Shown here: piece by piece, positions 7,015 through 13,784 of the stretch | Layout: each line of letters opens with the position of its first letter | Numbering within the stretch: position 1 is the stretch's first letter | IMG/VR virus record: IMGVR_UViG_3300037185_000071 | Location: 1-23,687 of that record | From: a virus | Length of the DNA: 23,687 bases | Reading direction: 5' to 3' (one strand) | The notes under the pieces: model-generated | What the model was told of the DNA's origin: nothing | Databases searched by the model: none | What the model saw: only the letters and a program-made list of their open reading frames with translations | Position numbers and translations under genes: made by a program

Positions 7015-8598
7015 TCAGGCGAAGTGAGTGATGATGGGGCGCTGAATGATCGGCATGCCGGGGCGCGCGGTGCCCATGCGGACCATCTGCAGGGTCTCCG
7101 CGGTAAAGGCGCCGGAGTTCGGCCGCTGGCTTGCGCGGATCGCCAGGGCGAGCGCCCAGAAGTGATCGGCATGTCCTGCCTCATCGCGCTCGGCGGCGAT
7201 TGACACGCGGCCGGACGGCGAGACCAGGCGCTCGGGCTTGCGCAGATCATCGCGCAGCTCGGGATCGGACGGGATCTCAATGCGGCGATCTTCAAAGACG
7301 CCCAGCAGTTCGGTCGCCATGATCTCCGTCACCCGGGCAGTCTCCGCCTTGCGGCCGTCGGATATGAGGCGCTGAGTGAGGGGCTCAGTCGTGGAGAAAT
7401 CAACGCCGCCGATATCCCGGCCGGCGTGCGCGTCCTGGGCGTATTCGACGAGGCCAAGACCGAGACCGGTCATATCGATCCGGGCGGAGCGGAAGCGGGG
7501 AAGTTTGACGATGCGATCGAGCTGCCTCTGCTGCGCAGGCAATCGCATGTTCTCCATTCGCAGCATGGCGACCACGCGGTAACCTTGGCCGATCTTTTCG
7601 ATGACAGCCTGGACTGAGCGGTCGCGACGGCGGCCGACGTCCTGACCGAGGAACAGGTCGCCGATCGTCTGCGTGCGCAGCCGCTCGATCGTCGCCTCGG
7701 ACCATTCCTGCAGTTCGATGACAATGCCCTCGCGCTCCGCGGAGCTGATGAGCTCCTGGGTGAGCAGCGCCGAGGCTTCGTCGTTGAACTCGCATTCGTA
7801 GTTCTGATCGTAGGCGCGCTTGTCGCTCGCTTCGGCGCGGGCCTGATCCGGCGTGATCTCTTTGCCAGTGACGATCGAATAGATGTGCAGTTCACCGCGG
7901 CGCCAGGCGTCTGACCTGCGGAGGCGGTAATATGGAATCCGCCCTTCCGCGATGAGCTGGTAAAACATGTTTCTCCGGCCGTTGCCTGTGCTGGAGATCC
8001 GGCATAGAAATTCCGGATTGGCTGAGATGATCGGCTCGGCTGCCTCCCAGATGGCCCGGCTGTCCTGGTGAAACGCGAACTCATCGAGGACCAGATCGCC
8101 GGAGAACCCGCGAGCAGTCCGGGGATTGGCGGCCAGCACAATGATGCGACCGAGCTTGCCGCCGATCTCCAGGCGGACCTCGAAGCGCATGAGCTCTAAT
8201 TTGGCGTCCTCGGAAATATCGTTGCGCCGATCGAGCTCCTCCCTGTTGCCGTCCTCGACGAAGGCCTTCTGCAGCTTGTGGCAGACCTCATGGACCTTGA
8301 GAACGAACTCGCCACCGTTGGAGCGGGAGTTCGAGAGGACAGTGACGAGCCAGGCGTCGTGAGTCTGCAGCTGGCGCAGGAGCCGGTTAACGGCCCAGCC
8401 GGCCAAGGTCGTGCTCTTGCCGATCTGGCGCGACCAGTGCAAGAGCGCAGTCTTTGCCGTGTGATCGTGCACCACGGGCAGCTGGTAGCCGCGGTAGTGC
8501 ATCATTGGCTCCGGGACAGCGCCGGCGAGCGTCGCCACGGCCGCGATCACAGCGGCGGTCTGGCGAACCTTGCGCACACTCTTGGAAGCGGCCGTCAT
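7015..8598 (-). CDS. Terminase large subunit (Mu gp28-like)
   Basis: This 527-residue protein is the DNA-packaging motor and headful nuclease. The ATPase half has a Walker A-like HWSRQIGKSTT (about 54-64) and Walker B DLVLDEFAFH (168-177), followed by a coupling-type segment ISSTGNGRRN at 201-210. The nuclease half has candidate metal ligands at D320 (LGQDVGRRRDRS), D375 (SARIDMTGLG) and the C-terminal Asp pair in RDEAGHADHFWA (D472, D478). It overlaps the small terminase by ATGA and precedes the portal by 6 bases, the normal packaging order. It should act at the portal vertex, bringing phage DNA into the prohead. Confidence 0.9.
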   Translation of the reverse strand: MTAASKSVRKVRQTAAVIAAVATLAGAVPEPMMHYRGYQLPVVHDHTAKTALLHWSRQIGKSTTLAGWAVNRLLRQLQTHDAWLVTVLSNSRSNGGEFVLKVHEVCHKLQKAFVEDGNREELDRRNDISEDAKLELMRFEVRLEIGGKLGRIIVLAANPRTARGFSGDLVLDEFAFHQDSRAIWEAAEPIISANPEFLCRISSTGNGRRNMFYQLIAEGRIPYYRLRRSDAWRRGELHIYSIVTGKEITPDQARAEASDKRAYDQNYECEFNDEASALLTQELISSAEREGIVIELQEWSEATIERLRTQTIGDLFLGQDVGRRRDRSVQAVIEKIGQGYRVVAMLRMENMRLPAQQRQLDRIVKLPRFRSARIDMTGLGLGLVEYAQDAHAGRDIGGVDFSTTEPLTQRLISDGRKAETARVTEIMATELLGVFEDRRIEIPSDPELRDDLRKPERLVSPSGRVSIAAERDEAGHADHFWALALAIRASQRPNSGAFTAETLQMVRMGTARPGMPIIQRPIITHFA

Positions 8599-9194
8599 GA
8601 CTTCGCTCCCTTCCGCTGATCAACGTCCGCGAGCGATGGAACATTCTCAGGCATGCCGAAGACGCGTTGCCGTACGCGTTCAAGTCTGGCGTCGTCATCG
8701 AGGCCGGGCTCGCGCATGATCTCCTGCAACTCGGCAAGTTGCCCCATGACTAGCTTCAGAAACTTCTCCTGGTCCAGGTGCAGGCGCTCGCGATCGAGTT
8801 CGAACTTCTGCTGATCGAGATCGAGCTTTCGCTCGATGAGCTCGTTCTTCTGCAGTACCGCGATGTCTTTTGGCGTCAACTCTTCGAGGGTTGCCAGGAA
8901 CTTGGCGTGGCCGAGCGCCGTGCGAGCCTGCAGGTCGTAATCAGCCGGACAGTTGGCCTGGGCGATGAGAGCGGACTCCTTCGCGGCCGCGAAACGGCGC
9001 TCAACCTTTGCGCCCTGGTACCATGCGGAGATCGCCTGCGTGCTTGGGCGGCGACCACCCCATTCCGCCTTGGTCCATTCGGCGACCTTGGAGGCGGCCT
9101 CCGGCAATCCAAGCCCGCCGGCGAGCGCAATGAAGAGATCGTCGCGCTGGGAGGCCGTGAGGCGGGCCGCAAAACTGTCGGAGCGCAGCTTCAT
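8595..9194 (-). CDS. Terminase small subunit, DUF3486-like (Mu gp27-like)
   Basis: This 199-residue protein has the layout of the DUF3486 family, which recognises phage DNA and recruits the large terminase. An N-terminal helix-turn-helix region spans about 12-60 (ASQRDDLFIALAGGLGLPEAASKVAEW, then TQAISAWYQ). A coiled coil rich in Glu/Leu/Lys spans about 108-160. The start is set at ATG 9194 because its ATGA overlaps the stop of the 52-residue membrane protein. The upstream extension to 9320 is antisense-like sequence over that gene. The stop overlaps the large terminase start in the same way. Confidence 0.85.
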   Translation of the reverse strand: MKLRSDSFAARLTASQRDDLFIALAGGLGLPEAASKVAEWTKAEWGGRRPSTQAISAWYQGAKVERRFAAAKESALIAQANCPADYDLQARTALGHAKFLATLEELTPKDIAVLQKNELIERKLDLDQQKFELDRERLHLDQEKFLKLVMGQLAELQEIMREPGLDDDARLERVRQRVFGMPENVPSLADVDQRKGAKS

Positions 9195-9349
9195 GGATGG
9201 GCCGCAGAGGACGCTTGGGAGCGCGGTGTGAGAGGGAATGAGACGCGGGGATCGCGCAGCGCCGAGATCGCGAGGCCAAGCAGCACCGAGTCGATTACGA
9301 GAATCGCCAGGGCTAGCCAAAGCAGCTGTCTATCGCGCGGAGCGGTCAT
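9191..9349 (-). CDS. 52-residue single-pass membrane protein
   Basis: A short N-terminus (MTAPRDRQ) leads into one hydrophobic helix at about 9-30 (LLWLALAILVIDSVLLGLAIS), then a polar, Ser/Pro-rich tail. The start ATG at 9349 shares its A with the stop of the upstream winged-helix gene (TGATG), and the stop overlaps the small terminase start (ATGA), which strongly supports the boundaries. The size, single membrane span and place between other membrane genes and the packaging genes suit a holin-like or lysis-accessory role. This is inference only; no specific family was recognised. Confidence 0.65.
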   Translation of the reverse strand: MTAPRDRQLLWLALAILVIDSVLLGLAISALRDPRVSFPLTPRSQASSAAHP

Positions 9350-9597
9350 CAGCGGAATCGTCTCTGCGCTTCTGTGCGACCCTCGGCCGTGAGGCACCAA
9401 AGAGGATCGCCATCGTCATTGCGCGACTGGACGGCATAGCGGCGCTCTGCGAGACGCCCAAGGGCCTCGGTGAGCTCGCCGTTGCCGATTGGTCTATTAC
9501 CGAGTTTTTCGGACAACTGCGTTCGCAAGGCCGGCTCGGTGATAGGCCAGGGGTCAGACAAATGCAGCATCTGGAGGACTTCGGTCGAGGAGATCAT
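9349..9597 (-). CDS. Small winged-helix-like protein
   Basis: This 82-residue soluble protein has the shape of a winged-helix domain: a helix (ISSTEVLQMLHL), a second helix with ALRTQLSEKLG, a recognition-like helix GELTEALGRLAERRYAV, and a wing with Gly/Asp turns (RNDDGDPLWCLTAEGRTEA). Its ATG overlaps the upstream stop (ATGA at 9594-9597) and its stop overlaps the next start (TGATG). It could be a late-gene regulator or a structural partner of the small terminase. No exact family was recognised. Confidence 0.6.
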   Translation of the reverse strand: MISSTEVLQMLHLSDPWPITEPALRTQLSEKLGNRPIGNGELTEALGRLAERRYAVQSRNDDGDPLWCLTAEGRTEAQRRFR

Positions 9598-10034
9598 GGA
9601 ATGCAGGGCTTCCCGAGTGTGCAGGGTAGGCGTTTGAGTTCTCCCTCAACCCGGGAAATCCCTGAGAGCAGGAGATTGATCCGCTCATGCGTATGGCTCG
9701 CCCGCTCTTCGCTTTTCTCATCCAGTTTCGCCAACGCTTTCGTCAGCATTTGCAGGCGTTCGGCATCCTGGTGTTCGAGGCGTTCGACGCGGCCCTCGAT
9801 AATCTTGAGCTCTTCATGGGTCGCCATGCGCACGACCTGCCGGGTTTCGAGCGGCTGCTGAATGGCGACCTGTTGCGCCTCATCATTCTGCTGGAGCTGG
9901 GCCTTGAGCTCCTTGGCGAGATCGCTTTTGAATTGCCGCAGGACCAGGAATGCACCGGCGAGCACAATCAACCCAAGAAAGGCGAAGCCAATGAGAGTTG
10001 CTCCCTGGCTGGAAAAAAGACTTTCGGGGATCAT
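9594..10034 (-). CDS. Membrane-anchored coiled-coil protein (lysis or envelope module)
   Basis: This 146-residue protein has a short N-terminus, one membrane helix at about 11-33 (GATLIGFAFLGLIVLAGAFLVLR), then a long Glu/Lys/Gln/Leu-rich coiled coil (about 34-130) and a Cys-containing end (LPCTLGKPCIP). The topology resembles inner-membrane spanin or holin-accessory proteins with a helical periplasmic or cytoplasmic arm. That reading is structural analogy, not homology. The start at ATG 10034 is preferred over the in-frame start at 10106 because the extra 24 residues read as shadow of the upstream gene. It ends in an ATGA overlap with the small winged-helix gene. Confidence 0.6.
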   Translation of the reverse strand: MIPESLFSSQGATLIGFAFLGLIVLAGAFLVLRQFKSDLAKELKAQLQQNDEAQQVAIQQPLETRQVVRMATHEELKIIEGRVERLEHQDAERLQMLTKALAKLDEKSEERASHTHERINLLLSGISRVEGELKRLPCTLGKPCIP

Positions 10035-10047
10035 TTTAGGGATGTTC

Positions 10048-11043
10048 TCAGAGGACGTTGGCCTGGCGGAGCGCGGCTTCGGCCCGCTCGGCGGTGCCGT
10101 CGGCAACGGTGATCCATTCCGACTTTATCTGCTGCGCCTTGGCGGCGAGCTGAGGGGCTTCCGTCGCGATCAGTTGCCCAAGATGGTGTGTCGCTGCGGA
10201 TGCGTCGCGGGCCAGCCCTTCGGCGTCGGCCTTTGCCTTGGCGGCGAACGGAGCAAGAATCGCGTGCGCGGCCGTCACGATCGGCTTTAACGCAGGGCAT
10301 GCCATCTCCAGGAGCGGGAGAACGTAGGCAATCGCCAAGTAGGCGATACCAATGTAGAGCGCCCAGCGGATCACCATGTCGGCCGCTTCACCCAGGGCGT
10401 TCTTCTCTGAAAGCGTTTGAGTGAGCTGCTCCTGCAGGGTCTTCTTTTCCCCTGCGAGTTTGTCGGCCTGCCCCCGGGCCGCGGTGGCCCGATCGAGCTC
10501 CCCACGCTCGCGGCTCGCGGACTGGCGCAAGGCTTCATCGGCGATGGAGAGAGCTTTGTCCGCGGCTGCGCGGCGATCTTCGGAAGCGCTGGTAGCATCG
10601 CGGACCAGCTGCGACACCCATGCCTTTTGCTCCGCAGTGAGCGGACCAGCAGCCTGGGCGAGAGCGCCAGCGGCCTTGTCGTTCCACTTTCCAGCAAGTT
10701 GTATGGCTGGGTCAGCCTGCGCTTCCGGAGCGGCGGCGTTGATCGCCTGGCCGGTTGCCTCGACGAATTGCTGACCCTGCTTGGTCTGCGCGAGTTGTTC
10801 GGCATGCGCGTTCTTCTCGGCGTCGCGAGCAGTGGACGCCGCGGCGTCCAATTTCGCCTGAGTGCCATCGACTGCCTGGACCTGGGCGGTGATCGTCGAC
10901 GCGCTTGGGCCGGTCGAGAAAAGATGGAAGTGAGAGGCTTTCCAAACAGCGCCGCCTACCGCGACGGCACCGGCGATCAGGAGAACAAGGGCGATCTGAA
11001 TAGCGCCGCGGCGCGGATGCGCAATGGGGTGTAGTGCTACCAT
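10048..11043 (-). CDS. Large two-span membrane protein with Ala-rich coiled coil
   Basis: This 331-residue protein carries a signal-anchor-like helix at about 14-33 (AIQIALVLLIAGAVAVGGAV), an Ala/Gln/Glu-rich coiled-coil middle (about 45-215, including LAGEKKTLQEQLTQTLSEKNAL), and a second span at about 224-243 (VIRWALYIGIAYLAIAYVL). A helical C-terminus follows. It heads the membrane-protein module upstream of the terminase genes. No muramidase or peptidase motif is visible, so it is not an obvious endolysin. A lysis-control or envelope role is inferred. The start codon lies directly after a 7-bp perfect hairpin and no purine-rich ribosome binding site is present, so translation may be controlled. 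No family was recognised. Confidence 0.6.
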   Translation of the reverse strand: MVALHPIAHPRRGAIQIALVLLIAGAVAVGGAVWKASHFHLFSTGPSASTITAQVQAVDGTQAKLDAAASTARDAEKNAHAEQLAQTKQGQQFVEATGQAINAAAPEAQADPAIQLAGKWNDKAAGALAQAAGPLTAEQKAWVSQLVRDATSASEDRRAAADKALSIADEALRQSASRERGELDRATAARGQADKLAGEKKTLQEQLTQTLSEKNALGEAADMVIRWALYIGIAYLAIAYVLPLLEMACPALKPIVTAAHAILAPFAAKAKADAEGLARDASAATHHLGQLIATEAPQLAAKAQQIKSEWITVADGTAERAEAALRQANVL

Positions 11044-11060
11044 GCGCCCAGTGTGGGCGC
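11044..11060. promoter_or_regulatory. Hairpin abutting the start codon of the two-span membrane protein
   Basis: GCGCCCA and TGGGCGC pair perfectly around a 3-base loop, and the stem ends exactly at the ATG (11043) of the minus-strand gene. No Shine-Dalgarno-like tract is free on either side. The structure could hide or mark the initiation site. A terminator is unlikely because no T tract follows. Confidence 0.4.
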
Positions 11061-11090
11061 GCCAATCGCGGAACTTGAAGCCCGCCGATT

Positions 11091-11112
11091 GTCAGTGAGT
11101 GTCAGTCAGTGA
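11091..11112. repeat. Two TCACTGAC direct repeats
   Basis: On the minus strand TCACTGAC occurs twice, 14 bases apart, spanning the stop codon of the small DNA-binding-like gene. A third copy lies at 16371-16378, in the gap before the DUF6745-like gene. The repeats could be operator half-sites, or simply extra in-phase stops. Two of the three fall in the few gaps of an otherwise packed operon. Confidence 0.3.
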
Positions 11113-11357
11113 CAGAGATCGTCGGTCATGGTCGATTTTTGGGCTTTTTCGCCGAAGGGCTGAAAGCCGGGATGCAAAACCCACCAAGTCCAAGCGTTGG
11201 ACGGCAAGATGTAGCGGCACCGGATAGACTGCGGGCATTTTTCGATGACTGCGCGGGCGTAGCGGTAGCTTATCCCCACGCCCTGCGCTGCGAAAAAGTC
11301 GACAAGCTCCTTCGCCATGACGAGCTGCTCAGGAGGTGCCTTGAGATTGGTCGTCAT
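11106..11357 (-). CDS. Small DNA-binding-like protein (excisionase-like fold)
   Basis: This 83-residue protein reads like a compact helix-turn-helix or excisionase-type domain. A helix (EQLVMAKELVDFFAAQG) is followed by a probable recognition helix (GISYRYARAVIEKCP) and a basic strand (SIRCRYILPS). A Trp-rich segment ends in WWVLHPGFQPFG. It starts one base after the gpG-like stop and is the last gene before the membrane module. It might regulate late genes. This is inferred from shape only. Confidence 0.6.
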   Translation of the reverse strand: MTTNLKAPPEQLVMAKELVDFFAAQGVGISYRYARAVIEKCPQSIRCRYILPSNAWTWWVLHPGFQPFGEKAQKSTMTDDLCH

Positions 11358-11358
11358 G

Positions 11359-11949
11359 CTACTTGCCTTGATTCAAAATCCTCCCGACCTCTTGCTCCGC
11401 CCTCGCTTCCAGGGCCGCTCGGAGCTGATCTACTGGCGGCAGCGCTCGCGGATCCGGCGGCTGTGTGACAGAGGGCACGAGCCGCCAGTAGACGCGCAGG
11501 GCCTGTCCATCTTTTGCCGCAAGGTACATCCGGCCGCCGCTCATCTTTTTGAAGAACAATCCCGGGATATAGTTGCCCCGCGGCATCTTGCCATACACTT
11601 CGGCGCGCAGGGGAATAGCCAGCAGCCGGCGGCCGGGGCCTGGCCGGATCGTGCCACCGGTAACCTTGAAGCGAAACTTTGCCGAATCGATGCCGACCAC
11701 GGCGCGATCGGCCGTCGCCGAGCGTAGCTGCGTCTTATCCCTCGCCTCTTTGTTCCAGAATCCCTGCGGGGGGAATCCCTGCTTGTTCCCCTCGGCATCG
11801 CGCTTGGCAAAATGTGCCTTGAGCTGTTTCTCCAGCTCCTTGCCCAGGCGCTGCATCAAAGCCTGACGCTGGGTCGCAGAGAGCGCCTGCACCATCCGCT
11901 TCAGCTTGGGTGTGGCCAGGTCTCGGATCTGGATGACGGGAGTGAACAT
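11359..11949 (-). CDS. Phage virion morphogenesis protein (Mu gpG-like)
   Basis: This 196-residue protein resembles the phage virion morphogenesis family that includes Mu gpG. Shared-looking features are the N-terminal helices with basic residues (KRMVQALSATQRQALMQRLGKELEKQ), the Gly/Phe/Trp segment GNKQGFPPQGFWNKE (about 54-68), and a later strand pair around RRLLAIPLRAEVYGKMPRGNY. Such proteins complete the head-tail interface. The gene starts at an ATG that shares its A with the stop of the 47-residue gene (TGATG). In Mu the G gene lies downstream of F and the portal; here F and G both lie far upstream of the terminase genes. Confidence 0.7.
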   Translation of the reverse strand: MFTPVIQIRDLATPKLKRMVQALSATQRQALMQRLGKELEKQLKAHFAKRDAEGNKQGFPPQGFWNKEARDKTQLRSATADRAVVGIDSAKFRFKVTGGTIRPGPGRRLLAIPLRAEVYGKMPRGNYIPGLFFKKMSGGRMYLAAKDGQALRVYWRLVPSVTQPPDPRALPPVDQLRAALEARAEQEVGRILNQGK

Positions 11950-12092
11950 CAGCGTTTCTTGCCTTCCGAGGGTTTCGGCTTCGGCGGTGCAGGCACACCG
12001 CGTTTGCGCAGCTCGTCAGCTGCCTTCTTCGGCAGTCCGTACTCCCAATCCATCTGCGCATCCAGTTCAGCCCACGTCGGTTTCTTTTTCAT
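11949..12092 (-). CDS. 47-residue basic protein between MuF-like and gpG-like genes
   Basis: The sequence begins MKKKPTWAELDAQMDWEYG and ends in a Pro/Lys-rich tail (PPKPKPSEGKKR). The start ATG overlaps the stop of the MuF-like gene (ATGA) and the stop overlaps the next ATG (TGATG), so both ends are fixed by coupling. A GAGGTG ribosome-binding-like motif sits just upstream. It is too short to assign. A head-assembly accessory is plausible from position. Confidence 0.7.
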   Translation of the reverse strand: MKKKPTWAELDAQMDWEYGLPKKAADELRKRGVPAPPKPKPSEGKKR

Positions 12093-13468
12093 CGCTTCAC
12101 CTCATAGAAGAACTTCTGGCCGGTCGCTGCAACCCAGTCCGCCAACCGTGCCTGCGCCACCTGGTCCGCGGTGTCGGCCGGCGCGAAGAAGCCGGCGACA
12201 ACCCTGTGCTTGGCGTCATAGATCGCCACAGGCACATTCCCCTCGGCAAACATGGTCTCCGTGCCGTAGCCAAGCAGTTCGCCGCCGGCACCGCCAATCA
12301 GGCGCGTTTCAATCTCATGCCGACTGAACGGACTGTCGAAACGTCGGGCGAAGACATGACCCTCGCGTGTCCAAATATCCATCGAGTCACCGGCGTTGCT
12401 CCGCAGCCAGGCCGTCATCTCACCAGCCAGCTCGTCGCCAACGTGCTCGTGATATACGGGCTTGGTCCCAGCCTGGACCGCGTTCACTTCCACCGCCGCA
12501 GATTCGCTCACAGCCGAGGGGACCGTCTCCGGTACGGAGTCCGTCAATTCCTTCCAGAGCGCAGAGACGCTCGCCGATCCAGCGGGGATTTCATCCGCAG
12601 CCTTGGCTTCGGAATTGGACTTCCATTGAGCCGTATCTCCTTCGAAAGAGATCTGATCCCCGAAGGCTTGGTATAAGGAATCGCGCATCTCCGGCGCGAT
12701 TCCTTTGACGCTGGCCTGCAGGCCCTCGTTCCAGTCCTGCTGCTGCTTCGCAGAGGCATCGCGGAGCTGTTGCAGGCGCGCCGCGGGAGACTGATTCTTA
12801 TCGAGCAATCCGAGCGCTTCGGCCTCGGAACGGTCCCCGTCTTCCAAGCCCATTCCAGAGCCGTAGTCGAAGGGCGGCCAGGGCCGGCCAAAGCGTGAGA
12901 GCGCAGCCCAGATCGGGCTGGTCTTCAGAGCAACAAGCTCGGTCTTGCTCGCGCCCACCCAATTCACAGACGCGCCAGCTTCTCCCCAGCGCTCGTACCA
13001 GTCGCGAGGAACACGGCGCGATTCGACACGGCTCAGGCGGTATGCAGGGAAAGCGTCGAGCAGGTTCGGATCCATGTCGGCTTTGCGGGCAGCGAACCCA
13101 TGCGCGTCCTGCATCTGGAAATTCCAGATGAGCTCCAGGCGTCGGACGGATGTGATATCGGTCAGATCACCTGAGTCTCCCGGCGCCGCGCCCAGCAGAT
13201 TGCGCATGTCAGCCACAAATCGCGAGTGATCCATGCCCGTGCCGCCCGGGCGCGATTGGTCGAGCCCCTGGACGACTTTGTCGCGCATCGCGGAGAGGAT
13301 CCGCGCATCCGTGAGACCTGCCGTCCAGAATGCCCGCTCCTTCAGCGCCAGCGGCATTCCCTCCCAATCGTCCGAGCGCAGCGCCGATCCGATCGGCGTC
13401 TTGCTGCTGAACCGGTCGACGGCCTCAGTCCAGGGCGATGTGGTCAAGTCTATGGAGTCGTCACTCAT
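12089..13468 (-). CDS. MuF-like head morphogenesis protein with extra C-terminal region
   Basis: This 459-residue protein has the minor-head (Mu gp30/F, SPP1 gp7-type) region at about 105-222. That region holds LELIWNFQMQDAHGFAARK, FPAYRLSRVESRRVPRDWYERW and the Pro/Gly-rich RFGRPWPPFDYGSGMGLED. Such proteins bind the portal and are packed in the head. Residues 225-330 are a Gln/Ser/Glu-rich helical linker. Residues 335-459 look like a separate folded region (VYHEHVGDELAGEMTAWL, TREGHVFARRFDSPFSRHE, and FFYEVKR at the end). MuF proteins often carry variable C-terminal modules, including toxins, and this may be one. No nuclease or other catalytic motif was recognised. Both ends overlap neighbours by ATGA. 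Confidence 0.78.
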   Translation of the reverse strand: MSDDSIDLTTSPWTEAVDRFSSKTPIGSALRSDDWEGMPLALKERAFWTAGLTDARILSAMRDKVVQGLDQSRPGGTGMDHSRFVADMRNLLGAAPGDSGDLTDITSVRRLELIWNFQMQDAHGFAARKADMDPNLLDAFPAYRLSRVESRRVPRDWYERWGEAGASVNWVGASKTELVALKTSPIWAALSRFGRPWPPFDYGSGMGLEDGDRSEAEALGLLDKNQSPAARLQQLRDASAKQQQDWNEGLQASVKGIAPEMRDSLYQAFGDQISFEGDTAQWKSNSEAKAADEIPAGSASVSALWKELTDSVPETVPSAVSESAAVEVNAVQAGTKPVYHEHVGDELAGEMTAWLRSNAGDSMDIWTREGHVFARRFDSPFSRHEIETRLIGGAGGELLGYGTETMFAEGNVPVAIYDAKHRVVAGFFAPADTADQVAQARLADWVAATGQKFFYEVKR

Positions 13469-13782
13469 TGGAATGCCAGTTCCGCCTGGTGGGGTGTGGC
13501 CGCTTCGCGCCGTGCGGCATAATATTCGATCAGCTCGGCATCAGTGCGCGCGCGGTAGACGCCGCCTGCTGGATTGCGGCCGATGCATTCGACGAAGCCG
13601 AGTTGTGCCAGCTCGCAGACGCGCGGTCGCACGGCGAGCACGCTCCAACCCATGATGCCGGAGAGAGCGGCCGTGTCGCATGGGCCATGGGCAATCAGAG
13701 CGCCGAGCACGGCGGCGCGCCGCCCCGAGAGATTATCCCGGAGGGCGCGCCATGTATCGTTGCGAATGTCAGTCGGCAGCAT
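13465..13782 (-). CDS. Winged-helix DNA-binding protein
   Basis: This 105-residue protein has a MarR-like or phage winged-helix pattern. An N-terminal helix leads to GRRAAVLGALIAHGPCDTAALSGIMGWS (helices 1-2), a recognition helix near VLAVRPRVCELAQLG, and a wing FVECIGRNPAGGVYRARTD. A helix with acidic residues ends the protein. It follows the KilA-N gene by 2 bases and overlaps the MuF-like gene by ATGA. It could switch transcription toward the late genes, taking the place of Mu's Mor/C activators, which are not seen. That role is inference. Confidence 0.72.
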   Translation of the reverse strand: MLPTDIRNDTWRALRDNLSGRRAAVLGALIAHGPCDTAALSGIMGWSVLAVRPRVCELAQLGFVECIGRNPAGGVYRARTDAELIEYYAARREAATPHQAELAFQ

Positions 13783-13784
13783 CG

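Noticed and set aside
11949-12092. Treating the stretch between the MuF-like and gpG-like genes as non-coding
   Set aside because: A 47-residue frame fills it exactly, with coupled overlaps on both sides.
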